From: an uncultured Hyphomicrobiales bacterium
GTDB taxonomy: Bacteria; Pseudomonadota; Alphaproteobacteria; Rhizobiales; Aestuariivirgaceae
Reading direction: 5' to 3'
NCBI GenBank assembly: GCA_902826365.1
Contig: CADEEO010000018.1
Location: 1 to 32,656 of the forward strand
DNA length: 32,656 nucleotides
The notes beneath the pieces were generated by a model. The model worked only from the letters and a program-made list of their open reading frames with translations. It was not told the origin of the DNA and made no database searches. This document shows, in pieces, positions 15,383 through 23,294 of the stretch (the stretch's first letter is position 1; the number at the start of each line of letters is the position of its first letter). Both the position numbers and the translations under genes were made by a program.

Positions 15383-15413
15383 GTATGGGTAAGGGAATGA
15401 GGATGCTGGCTGG

Positions 15414-15743
15414 TTAGTCGGTGTGGAAGACGTTTTCCATCACCGCCCACCAGTCGCCGGGTTTGCGGGTGTCGTAGGGCACTTGCATTGGGTCTGTGAT
15501 GTCCCACCACTCCTGCATGCGCGGGGCTTTCTTGATCTTTTCCATGTCGGCCTTGAAATCCGTGCCGTGGTATTCCCAATAAGCGAAGAGAATGTTTTCC
15601 GGCTCTTTCAGGAAGATCGTGTAGTTGCGGATGTTCGAGTCTGAAATGGCCTTCAGGATTTCAGGCCAGACGGCGGCGTGGATGCGCTTGTATTCGGGGA
15701 TGACTTCCGGCTTCACCTTGATGATCTGCGCCATTCTTTCCAT
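15414..15743 (-). CDS. L-rhamnose mutarotase family protein
   Basis: A 109-residue protein of the RhaM family, which interconverts the alpha and beta anomers of L-rhamnose and related L-sugars. H22 in YKRIHAAVWPE coincides with the catalytic H22 of E. coli RhaM. The conserved segments NYTIFL, ILFAYWEYHG and MQEWWDITDPMQ are also present. The AGAGGGA ribosome site supports the ATG at 15743. It is divergent from an SDR gene and converges with the SRPBCC operon. No rhamnose isomerase, rhamnulokinase or aldolase is visible nearby, so the natural sugar may be another pyranose, such as a fucose-type sugar. Confidence 0.85.
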   Translation of the reverse strand: MERMAQIIKVKPEVIPEYKRIHAAVWPEILKAISDSNIRNYTIFLKEPENILFAYWEYHGTDFKADMEKIKKAPRMQEWWDITDPMQVPYDTRKPGDWWAVMENVFHTD

Positions 15744-15821
15744 GTGCCGGTTCCCTCTCTTGCGGCCATTGACCGCCCCTGAATTTGCGGGGAAAGATTA
15801 GCGGACAACGGGAGGGAAACA

Positions 15822-16592
15822 ATGGCCGCGTGGATAAAAAGATTCAGCCTTGCGGGAAAAACCGCATTGGTCACGGGCGCCACGAAAGGCATCGGTTTTG
15901 AAACCTGCAAGGTGCTGGCCGACGCCGGGGCCGACATCGCGGCGGTTGGGCGCGACAGGGCAGGGCTCGCGGAAGTTGCCGCGGCGGTCAAAAGTCTCGG
16001 GCGCAAATGCTTTGTCATTGAAGCCGATCTTGCAAGTTCGGATGGACCGGTGACCTCGGCGCGGGCGGCGCTGAAGGAATTCGGCGCCATCGACATCCTG
16101 GTCAACAACGCGGCGGTTGCCCTTATCGCGCCGCTACTCAAACTCTCAGTCGAGGATTGGGACACGACGATGGCGGTCAACCTGCGCGCCCCATTCCTGA
16201 TTGCGCGGGAACTGGCGCCGCAGATGATTGCAAGGAAGGCCGGAAAGATCATCAATGTGTCTTCGCAGGCAGGCATCATCGCGGTGGATGATCATGGGGC
16301 CTACAGCTCTTCCAAGGGCGGCCTCAGCATGCTGACCAAGGCCATGACGGTTGAATGGGCGAAGCACAATATCCAGATCAATTCGGTTTGCCCGACAGTC
16401 ATCCTCACACCGATGGGCGAAAAGAACTGGGGCAGCCCGGAGAAGTCCGGTCCCATGCTGGCCAAGATTCCAGCCGGGCGCTTCGGCAAGCCGGTCGAGG
16501 TGGCCGACATGATCCTTTACCTGGCGTCACCGGCATCGGACCTTGTCTGCGGCCAGGACATTCTCATCGACGGCGGCTATACGGCGCTCTAG
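15822..16592 (+). CDS. SDR family oxidoreductase
   Basis: A 256-residue classical short-chain dehydrogenase/reductase. The NAD(P) motif TGATKGIG is at residues 18-25, NNAA at 95-98, with catalytic S147/S148, Y161 and K165 (GAYSSSKGG). The C-terminal GQDILIDGGYTAL is typical of the family. It resembles sugar or polyol dehydrogenases such as xylulose reductase and gluconate 5-dehydrogenase. A GGGAGGG ribosome site precedes the ATG. Its TAG stop shares a CTAG palindrome with the stop of the convergent second SDR gene, giving a four-base 3' overlap. It probably oxidises or reduces an intermediate of the locus. Confidence 0.92.
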   Translation: MAAWIKRFSLAGKTALVTGATKGIGFETCKVLADAGADIAAVGRDRAGLAEVAAAVKSLGRKCFVIEADLASSDGPVTSARAALKEFGAIDILVNNAAVALIAPLLKLSVEDWDTTMAVNLRAPFLIARELAPQMIARKAGKIINVSSQAGIIAVDDHGAYSSSKGGLSMLTKAMTVEWAKHNIQINSVCPTVILTPMGEKNWGSPEKSGPMLAKIPAGRFGKPVEVADMILYLASPASDLVCGQDILIDGGYTAL

Positions 16593-17281
16593 TAGGTGGC
16601 GCGGCCGCCGGAGAGATCAAACACTGCGCCGGTCGAGAAGGAAGATTCCTCGCTGGCCAGCCAGCAGATGAGGCTTGCCATTTCATCGAGGGTGCCGAAG
16701 CGGCCTTTCGGAATTTTCGACAGCATGAAGTCTATGTGGGTTTGCGGCATCTGGTCGAAGATGGGCGTGCGCACCGCGGCGGGGGTGACGGCGTTCACGG
16801 TGATATTGTGCTTGGCAAGTTCCTTGCCCAGCGATTTGGTCAAGCCGATGACGCCGGCTTTTGAAGCGGAGTAACCTGAGGCATTGGGGTTTCCCTCCTT
16901 ACCGGCGATGGAGGCGATGTTGACGATGCGGCCATAGTTCTGCGCCACCATGAGGGGGGCCACGGCGCGGTTGCAATAGAAGGTGCCGTTCAGGTTGATG
17001 TCGATCACCTGCTTCCAGCCATCGATGGGAAATTCAATGAGAGGAACCGTGGGGCCGGTGATGCCGGCGCTGTTCACCAGAATGTCGATGCCGCCAATCT
17101 GCGTGATGGTTTCCTTCACGGCTTTTTCGACGGAGGCGTAATCGGAAATATCGACCTTGATGCCGCCGTTGAGATCCCAGACGGCAACCTTGCCGCCTTC
17201 CGCCGCGAGGCGCTTGGCGACAGCCTCGCCAATGCCTGAGGCCCCGCCCGTTACAACTGCCCGCCTGCCTGCAAATCTCAT
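16589..17281 (-). CDS. SDR family oxidoreductase
   Basis: A 230-residue short-chain dehydrogenase with TGGASGIG (residues 11-18), NSAG, S124, Y137 and K141 (GYSASKAG) and C-terminal GAVFDLSGGRATY. The start at 17281 is preferred because its ATGA overlaps the PfkB kinase stop, a clear sign of coupling; an upstream ATG at 17296 would add five residues. The sequence resembles 2-keto-3-deoxy-L-fuconate- or FabG-like sugar-acid dehydrogenases. It is the last gene of the long ABC-transporter operon. Substrate inferred only from context: a sugar or sugar acid delivered by the transporter. Confidence 0.92.
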   Translation of the reverse strand: MRFAGRRAVVTGGASGIGEAVAKRLAAEGGKVAVWDLNGGIKVDISDYASVEKAVKETITQIGGIDILVNSAGITGPTVPLIEFPIDGWKQVIDINLNGTFYCNRAVAPLMVAQNYGRIVNIASIAGKEGNPNASGYSASKAGVIGLTKSLGKELAKHNITVNAVTPAAVRTPIFDQMPQTHIDFMLSKIPKGRFGTLDEMASLICWLASEESSFSTGAVFDLSGGRATY

Positions 17282-18222
17282 GACTTGATTTTCCAATTCT
17301 TCATTTTTTGAAGTGTGTCCTCGAATGAGACGATCCCGGCGTCAGACCCCAGGCCGGTGGCGACAAGTCCAGCCGATGCTTGCGCAAAACGGAGCGCGGT
17401 TTCGGTGTCCATCTTGTGATGCAGGCTGGCGATGAAGCCTGCGTCAAAGGCATCGCCGCAGCCCGTGGTGTCCACGATCTTGATATCGTAGGCGGGCGAC
17501 TTGAGCCGCGTTCCATCCTTGTGAGCGTAGTAAGCGCCATCGCCGCCGAGGGTGAAGACGCAGCAGGCCGCACCCTTGCCGAGGAAGAATTTTGCGCAAT
17601 CCTCGGCCGTGGACTGGCCGGACAGGTCCTTTGCCTCCTCAATCGAGGGCATGAAATAATCGATATAGGTCAGGAGCGGGCCGACATTGCCGAAAGTCTC
17701 GGCGCTTGCGGCGATGAGATCGAAGGTCACGGTGCGGCCGCGCTTCTTGGCTTCCTTGAGCAGAGTGACGCTGGCCGCGCCATCAAGCTTTTTCAACAGC
17801 CCGGTTCCGCCGAGGTGAACGATAGGGGCGTCAAAGACCTGGTCATACATGTCCGGCGCCACATCAAAATGATCGGAAGCGCCGCGCACATGGAGCGCCG
17901 GCCTGTCGCCATTGGGCCTGACGTTCAGGATCGTCGCCGAGGTTGGAACTCCCTTGAGGCGCTGCATGGCGCCGGTGTCGACGCCGTGCCTGTTCAGCGT
18001 GAGAAGGACCCAATCGGCCTTTTCATCATCGCCCACGGCGCCGACAGCGAGGCTTTTCAGGCCAAGCTTGGCGGTGTCAACAACGGTGCCGCCAGCGGTG
18101 CCGGCGACAGTGAGGCGGATTTCCTCGATGAAGTCCACGTTGCCGCGGTCCGGAATGCGAATGACGGGCCGCCCCAATACATCAAGAATGTAAAGGCCGA
18201 TGACCGACACATCGTAGCGCAT
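17278..18222 (-). CDS. PfkB family carbohydrate kinase
   Basis: A 314-residue ribokinase-fold sugar kinase. The N-terminal half includes GTAGGTVVDTAKLGLKSLAVGAVGDD, the PfkB signature-1 region. The anion-hole and catalytic motif DTTGCGDAFDAGF is at residues 251-263, with D257 the expected base. It should transfer phosphate from ATP to a hydroxymethyl group of the imported sugar or a derived keto sugar acid. Its ATG is one base from the stop of the 4-helix membrane protein, and its stop overlaps the SDR start. Family relatives include fructokinases, ribokinases and KDG kinases; the exact substrate is not determined. Confidence 0.92.
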   Translation of the reverse strand: MRYDVSVIGLYILDVLGRPVIRIPDRGNVDFIEEIRLTVAGTAGGTVVDTAKLGLKSLAVGAVGDDEKADWVLLTLNRHGVDTGAMQRLKGVPTSATILNVRPNGDRPALHVRGASDHFDVAPDMYDQVFDAPIVHLGGTGLLKKLDGAASVTLLKEAKKRGRTVTFDLIAASAETFGNVGPLLTYIDYFMPSIEEAKDLSGQSTAEDCAKFFLGKGAACCVFTLGGDGAYYAHKDGTRLKSPAYDIKIVDTTGCGDAFDAGFIASLHHKMDTETALRFAQASAGLVATGLGSDAGIVSFEDTLQKMKNWKIKS

Positions 18223-18223
18223 G

Positions 18224-18667
18224 TCAGCGGGCGGCCTTGTTCATGTAAGTGATGATTCCGGCCAACCCGGCGGCGATCACGGCGAGGGACCAGACAAAGG
18301 GCTGCAGGTAAAAGGGCAGGGCGGCAAGCGCTGCCCGGCCGGTTAGCGTGTTGGGATCGGGCGGCTTGAGGAAGAACACGCCGTAGAGATGGGCGGCGGC
18401 AATTGAAACCAGCAGCACGATGCAGAAAATCATGGCGACAACCAGCGCCACTTTTACAACGGAGCGCATCTGAACGCCGGGCTGGGCCAGCGGGAGCAAA
18501 TTGTTCACAAGGCCAGCCAGCACGACAAGGCCGCTGCCAATGGCAAACAGGGTCAGGCTGAAAGGCTGGAAGATGAGGACAAGGGCGAAAAGCCCCAACC
18601 CGATGATGAAGTATTCAAGACGCAGGGCAGAACGGGCTGACATGCCGGTTTGGGTTCCGTCGCTCAT
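18224..18667 (-). CDS. Four-helix membrane protein in ABC transporter operon
   Basis: A 147-residue integral membrane protein with four predicted helices: about residues 20-36 (FIIGLGLFALVLIFQPF), 38-58, 67-92 (VVKVALVVAMIFCIVLLVSIAAAHLYG) and 120-141. The loop between helices 3 and 4 has KPPDPNTLTGRAAL. Its ATG overlaps the ATPase stop (ATGA), so it is made in proportion with ATPase B. I do not recognise the family. By position it may be an accessory subunit of the importer, comparable in genomic place, though not visibly in sequence, to the small membrane protein encoded in rhizobial glycerol ABC operons. Confidence 0.7.
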   Translation of the reverse strand: MSDGTQTGMSARSALRLEYFIIGLGLFALVLIFQPFSLTLFAIGSGLVVLAGLVNNLLPLAQPGVQMRSVVKVALVVAMIFCIVLLVSIAAAHLYGVFFLKPPDPNTLTGRAALAALPFYLQPFVWSLAVIAAGLAGIITYMNKAAR

Positions 18668-19752
18668 GCGCGCACCGCCCTTCCGTTCTCGCCGAAGAAA
18701 TGGGTTTGTTTCGGGTCCGCCTTCAGGTGCAGCACTTCGCCAACCTTGATGCGCTGGGTGCGCGGCACAACCACGCGGATGTCACCGCCCGATTTGGTAC
18801 GGGCGTGAATGAGGGTTTCGGCCCCCATGGGCTCAATGAGTTCGGCCTGGGCCCGGATGGTGCTTTTGCCGGCGCTGCTTTCCGCGGTGAAAGCGCGGGG
18901 CCTGATGCCGATCATGACCTTGGAGGGCCTCAGGCTTGAGACGGCGGGGTCGGCGGCCATTTCAACGGGGCTGCCGGCAAGCGAAACGGAGGCCACGCCC
19001 TTGCTGAAGGATTTGAGATCGGCTTCCATCAGATTCATCTGAGGTGTTCCAATGAAGCTTGCGACAAATACATTGGCGGGCTTGGCGAAAACCTCATGGG
19101 GGGTTCCCACCTGCTCGATCATGCCATCACGCATGATGGCGATTCGATCCGCCATGGTCAGCGCCTCAAGCTGGTCGTGGGTGACGATGACGGTTGCCTT
19201 GGAAAGGTTTGACAGAACTTCCTTGATCTGGCCGCGCATGGAGTGGCGGAGTTCCACATCGAGGCGTGACAGGGGTTCGTCGAAGAGGAAGCAGTTGGGA
19301 TCGCGCACGATGGCGCGGGCCACCGCGATGCGCTGCTTTTCGCCTTCCGAAACCTGGCCCGGCATGCGGTCCAGAACTTCGGTGAGATGGAGTATCCTGG
19401 CGACCTTGTTGACGCGCTTGTCTGACTCTTCCTTGGACAGCTTTTCGAAATGCAGGGGCATGGCAATGTTCTGGCCGACATTCAGCGCCGGATAAAGCGC
19501 GTAGAACTGGAATACCATGGCGATGTCGCGCTTTTCCGGCGGCAGGTCATTCATCCGCTTGCCGGCAATGATCACGTCGCCTTCGGTGGCGCGCTCCAGG
19601 CCTGCGATCATGCGGAGGGTGGTTGTCTTGCCGCAGCCCGACGGGCCGAGAAGGCAGACAACCTCGCCGGCCTTGACCGACAGGGAGGCATCCTTGACGG
19701 CAAGGAACTCGCCGTATTTCTTGGTGATCTTCTTGACTTCAATCGTTGACAT
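18664..19752 (-). CDS. Sugar ABC transporter ATPase B (MalK/UgpC type, atypical signature)
   Basis: A 362-residue MalK-type nucleotide-binding subunit with C-terminal OB-like regulatory region. Walker A is GPSGCGKTT (36-44), the Q loop is FQFYALYP, Walker B is FLFDEP (D158, E159) and the switch histidine is H192 (VTHDQLEAL). The signature motif reads VSEGE (134-138) instead of LSGGQ, so the second glycine position is displaced and the motif is degenerate. It pairs with ATPase A in the same operon (start 24386), whose signature is normal but whose switch histidine is missing. Two bases of spacing separate it from the MalG-like gene. Confidence 0.93.
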   Translation of the reverse strand: MSTIEVKKITKKYGEFLAVKDASLSVKAGEVVCLLGPSGCGKTTTLRMIAGLERATEGDVIIAGKRMNDLPPEKRDIAMVFQFYALYPALNVGQNIAMPLHFEKLSKEESDKRVNKVARILHLTEVLDRMPGQVSEGEKQRIAVARAIVRDPNCFLFDEPLSRLDVELRHSMRGQIKEVLSNLSKATVIVTHDQLEALTMADRIAIMRDGMIEQVGTPHEVFAKPANVFVASFIGTPQMNLMEADLKSFSKGVASVSLAGSPVEMAADPAVSSLRPSKVMIGIRPRAFTAESSAGKSTIRAQAELIEPMGAETLIHARTKSGGDIRVVVPRTQRIKVGEVLHLKADPKQTHFFGENGRAVRA

Positions 19753-19753
19753 A

Positions 19754-20689
19754 TCAGCGCTTTACCGTTCCGAACGTGACGCCACGCAGCAGATGGTTCT
19801 GCAGAAAGAACGTGACCAGGAAAACAGGAATGAGGAAGAGGGTTTCGATGGAGGCCAGAAGCGTCCAGTCGGTGCCTCGCCCGCCCGACGATACGGCCTG
19901 GTTCATGGCGACGGGCACGGTCCGCGTATCAACGCCGGTGAGCAGAAGCGCAAAGAGAAACTCGTTCCAGGTGAGAATGAGGCCGAACACGAAAGTAGCT
20001 GCAAGCCCTGCCACGACCTGCGGCAGGCAGATTTTCATGAAAACCTTGATTTCAGATGATCCGTCAATCCGCGCCGCATCCTCGACATCGTATGACAATT
20101 CGTCAAAGAAGCTCTTCATCATCCAGATGGTGAAGGCGAGGTTGAAGGCGGTGTAAAGCATGATGATGCCCAGATACGAGCCGGAGAGACCCACGGTCCG
20201 GAACATCAGGATAATCGGGATGATGACGACAATTGCCGGCAACATGCGTGTGGTCAGGATGATGAAGAGGTAGGTGTCGTTTCCCTTCAGAGGGTATCGC
20301 GAAAAACCGTAGGAGGCGAGGGTGCCGATCACCAGGGCCAGCAGCACCGACACTGAGGAGATAAAGAAAGAGTTGAAGAAGAAGACGTCGAAGCCCGTGG
20401 GCTCGGCGGCGCTGCCGCTGACCATAACGCGGTTAAAGACCTGGCCAAAATTCTCGAGCGTCGGGGTGAAAACAAACTGGTCCGGGATCAACCCAAAGAG
20501 GGATGTCGGTGAAAGTGTTGGCGGCACCGAGAGAGCCTGCGCAGAGGGCTTGAAGGCCGTGAAGATAATCATCAGCACGGGCAGGAAGTAGATTAAGGAG
20601 ACGAGGGCAACAATGAGCGTGTGCCCCCAGCCCGCTTCGCCGACGCCGGAAGCCTTCCTAAGGCCGAATTTTTCTGCAAGCGTTGCCAT
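19754..20689 (-). CDS. Carbohydrate ABC transporter permease (MalG type)
   Basis: A 311-residue inner-membrane permease with six predicted helices, starting with helix 1 at about residues 24-45. The cytoplasmic EAA loop reads EDAARIDGSSEIKVFMKICLP (203-223), which contacts the ATPase and has the conserved glycine at 210. An unusually long periplasmic stretch (about 48-100) precedes helix 2. It pairs with the MalF-like gene two bases upstream to form the translocation pore for the imported carbohydrate. Confidence 0.93.
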   Translation of the reverse strand: MATLAEKFGLRKASGVGEAGWGHTLIVALVSLIYFLPVLMIIFTAFKPSAQALSVPPTLSPTSLFGLIPDQFVFTPTLENFGQVFNRVMVSGSAAEPTGFDVFFFNSFFISSVSVLLALVIGTLASYGFSRYPLKGNDTYLFIILTTRMLPAIVVIIPIILMFRTVGLSGSYLGIIMLYTAFNLAFTIWMMKSFFDELSYDVEDAARIDGSSEIKVFMKICLPQVVAGLAATFVFGLILTWNEFLFALLLTGVDTRTVPVAMNQAVSSGGRGTDWTLLASIETLFLIPVFLVTFFLQNHLLRGVTFGTVKR

Positions 20690-20691
20690 GT

Positions 20692-21753
20692 TTATGCGCC
20701 TTTGTTCCGACGGTTGGCCAGATAGAGATAAAGGTTGGTCAGTACAATCACCATGAAAAGGATGACATAGGAGAGAGCCGCTCCCTCACTGGTCTTGTTC
20801 TGCTCGTTGGCAATTTCGGTGATGAGATAGGCAATGGTCTTTGTGTCCTGACCGCCACGAATGAGAATGTAGACGAGGTCATAGAGCTTGAAAGCCTCAA
20901 TGGTCCGGAAGAGCAGCGCCAGCATCAGCAGCCCGCGAATGTAAGGGAATGTGATGGTCCAGAATTGCCGCGGCTTCGATACGCGGTCGATGGCGGCGGC
21001 TTCATAGAGATATTTCGGCACCGAGACGAGGCCTGCAAGCACCAGCAGCATGACGAAAGGCGCCCACATCCAGGCATCTGTGAAAACGATGCCGGCAACG
21101 GCACCCAGCTTGTTGTCCATCAAGATAAACTGGTTGCCGGTGATCTCACCCATGACATAGCTCAGGATGCCAAAGGTTGGGTCATAATAGTAGGAGAAGA
21201 AAACGCCTGATGCGACGACGGAGAGCATCATTGGTGTCAGCACGAGGATGAGCAAATATTTCCGCAACGGGAACTGCTTTGCGAAAAGCATGGCCAGAAG
21301 AAAGCCTGTGATCATCTGCAAGGCCACCGTGAAGACCACGAACATGCCGGTGTTGATCAGCGCGTCCCAGTTGGCGGGAGCCGCGATGTCGTTGGTGAGA
21401 ACCTTGATATAGTTGTTGAGGCCCACAAACCGGATGGATTGGTTGTTGGATTGATAGGCGAAGAACGAAAGCCCGAGCGACCAGAGCAAGGGAAAAATGT
21501 TCATGACGAAGAGAACAGCGATTGCTGGCGCCACCAACAGGCCACCGTAATATCTGCGGCGGTAAGCATTTACAGTGAATGCCGCGGCTATAAGAGCCGC
21601 CATGGCGCCCGCGACGCCAAGGGAAAGCTTCGCGGGAAACAAAACAATGGCAACGGCTGAAACAACAAGGCCCGCAAGAATGGCCAGTTTCCAGTTATGG
21701 GCCACCGGCGAGAAAAGCGGCGGAGCAGGCAAGAATTGCGCGGTGGTTGTCAT
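20692..21753 (-). CDS. Carbohydrate ABC transporter permease (MalF type)
   Basis: A 353-residue permease with about eight helices; two extra N-terminal helices (about 22-62) precede the usual six. The EAA loop is EAAAIDRVSKPRQFWTITFP (251-270), in which the usual glycine after aspartate is R257. That is an unusual substitution at the ATPase interface and fits the atypical ATPase pair. The gene follows the binding-protein gene after a terminator-type hairpin and is translated just before the MalG-type permease. The Shine-Dalgarno sequence is weak. Confidence 0.93.
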   Translation of the reverse strand: MTTTAQFLPAPPLFSPVAHNWKLAILAGLVVSAVAIVLFPAKLSLGVAGAMAALIAAAFTVNAYRRRYYGGLLVAPAIAVLFVMNIFPLLWSLGLSFFAYQSNNQSIRFVGLNNYIKVLTNDIAAPANWDALINTGMFVVFTVALQMITGFLLAMLFAKQFPLRKYLLILVLTPMMLSVVASGVFFSYYYDPTFGILSYVMGEITGNQFILMDNKLGAVAGIVFTDAWMWAPFVMLLVLAGLVSVPKYLYEAAAIDRVSKPRQFWTITFPYIRGLLMLALLFRTIEAFKLYDLVYILIRGGQDTKTIAYLITEIANEQNKTSEGAALSYVILFMVIVLTNLYLYLANRRNKGA

Positions 21754-21773
21754 GACACTCTGGTTTCAAGGGG

Positions 21774-21808
21774 AAAAAATTGGGGCGCGGGAAAGCCCTG
21801 CGCCCCAA
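21774..21808 (-). terminator. Intrinsic terminator/attenuator after binding-protein gene
   Basis: TTGGGGCGC (21780-21788) pairs perfectly with GCGCCCCAA (21800-21808), extended inside by GGG/CCC around an AAAG loop with one bulge. On the minus strand the stem is followed by six T (plus-strand A run 21774-21779). It begins nine bases after the binding-protein stop (21817) and ends 20 bases before the MalF-type ATG. It is expected to stop most transcripts, so that binding protein exceeds permease, or to protect the upstream mRNA's 3' end. Confidence 0.82.
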
Positions 21809-21816
21809 CTGGCGGA

Positions 21817-23247
21817 CTACTCGATCAGGCCGACTTCCTTCAGCTTATCCTGCTGGAACTTGGCGATGTTGTCGAGCGTGGTCTTGGCGTCCTGCTTGCC
21901 GGTGATGGCAAGGTCGAACTGGTCCTGCTGCTGGGTGAGCAGTTCAAAGAACTGCGGCACGTGCCAGACGTCCTTTTGCCACTCGAGCTGCGGAGCCCAG
22001 GCGCGGTTCCAAGGACGGTAGGTTACGTACTTTGGATCTTCATACACGGCCTTCACGGCAGACTGGCCCCCGCCTGCCGCAAACTGGTGCTGGATGTCGT
22101 TGGACAGCCACCACTTCACAAAATCGACGGCTTCCTTGGTCTGGGATTCCGTCGTCCAGGTCGTGAGCACGAATGGCTGGCCACCGATGTTGGACCAGCG
22201 GATCATCTTGCCATCGGCGCCCATGGTGCCCGGCATCTGGCCGAAGACCAACTTGTCTTTGACCTTTGAGTCAGCGGCAAGCGAAGCTTCGCCAAGGCCG
22301 ATCCAATCGATGTTCATGGCCACCTTGCCCTCACGGAACAACTGGTCCGAGACGAAGATGTCCATGGTGCCGGTCTTAGCCACCGGCGGCATGTACTGGA
22401 TCAGGTCCAGGTACTTGGTGAGCGCCTCAACAGCGGCAGGAGAGTTCACAACGCCTTCTGCCTGGCCTTGTGGCGCCTTGGTTTCATCCCAGGTATCGCC
22501 GCCCATCTGCCAGATGAAGCCGTTGATCTGCATGGACGAGAAGTCGTAGCCTTTGCCGGCCTGGAAGGCGATGCCGTAGAAATCATCCTCGGCAGGCTTG
22601 CCAGCCAGCATGTCGCCCTTCTTGCGCTGGAAGAATTCACCAACATTCTTGAAGTCGTCCCACGTCATGGCATCCAGCTCTTCGCCGGTGCAGGGAAGCT
22701 TCTTGCCGTATTTGGCCTGGAAGTTCTTTTGCTCTTCGTCGTGGCAGATGATGTCTGCGCGCGCGAAGTTCACCAGAACGTCAGGGAACTGCGGGAAGCC
22801 ATAATAGTTCTCCGTCTTGTGGGGGTAGGTGGAATAGGCATTCAGCGGATTGGGATGGATGGTCTTGAAGGTCGCCATGAAATCCGGGTCGGCATCCAGA
22901 AGATCATTGATCTTGCGGAAATAGCCGCCTTCAACGAATGCGCCAAGCCACTGCGAGTCGGAGACGATGAAGTTGTACTTCTGCTCGCCTGATGTGAGCG
23001 ATGCGTTGACGCGGGTGTAGAAATCCGGCCATGGAATGAAGTCAACTTCAAGCTTCACCGTGTTGCCGCTCTTCGGCTTGTACTGCTCGTCGAAGAACTT
23101 CTTCATGATGCGGGTTGGCGGCCAATCAGGCACGGCCATGGTCAGCGTCACGTCTTCGGCGGAAGCGAGCGAGGCGCCGCCAACCGACATGAGGGCGGCA
23201 AAGCTAAACGCCGTGGCGGCCCCTTTCATCTTCGTCATTATCGTCAT
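21817..23247 (-). CDS. Extracellular carbohydrate-binding protein of ABC transporter
   Basis: A 476-residue periplasmic solute-binding protein. The signal peptide ends at about residue 30 (ASLASA, then EDVTLTMAVPDWPP). The mature protein follows the family 1 layout: DFIPWPDFYTRVNASLTSGEQKYNFIVSDSQWLGAFVEGGYF near the N-terminus, KVAMNIDWIGLGEA centrally and FVKWWLSNDIQHQFAAGGG near the C-terminus. It is long for the family, with cysteines near residues 168 and 185 that may form a disulphide. It delivers the substrate to the permease pair. The start at 23247 has GGGAG ten bases upstream; an in-frame ATG at 23238 is possible. Confidence 0.93.
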   Translation of the reverse strand: MTIMTKMKGAATAFSFAALMSVGGASLASAEDVTLTMAVPDWPPTRIMKKFFDEQYKPKSGNTVKLEVDFIPWPDFYTRVNASLTSGEQKYNFIVSDSQWLGAFVEGGYFRKINDLLDADPDFMATFKTIHPNPLNAYSTYPHKTENYYGFPQFPDVLVNFARADIICHDEEQKNFQAKYGKKLPCTGEELDAMTWDDFKNVGEFFQRKKGDMLAGKPAEDDFYGIAFQAGKGYDFSSMQINGFIWQMGGDTWDETKAPQGQAEGVVNSPAAVEALTKYLDLIQYMPPVAKTGTMDIFVSDQLFREGKVAMNIDWIGLGEASLAADSKVKDKLVFGQMPGTMGADGKMIRWSNIGGQPFVLTTWTTESQTKEAVDFVKWWLSNDIQHQFAAGGGQSAVKAVYEDPKYVTYRPWNRAWAPQLEWQKDVWHVPQFFELLTQQQDQFDLAITGKQDAKTTLDNIAKFQQDKLKEVGLIE

Positions 23248-23294
23248 CTTAGGTTTTCTCCCATTGTTAACCTGCTTGCTTCTGTCCTTCGGCG

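Noticed and set aside
15766-15806. CCCCTGAATTTGCGGGG near the rhaM/SDR divergent promoters as an operator
   Set aside because: Symmetry is imperfect and the arms are mostly G/C runs; not distinguishable from chance.
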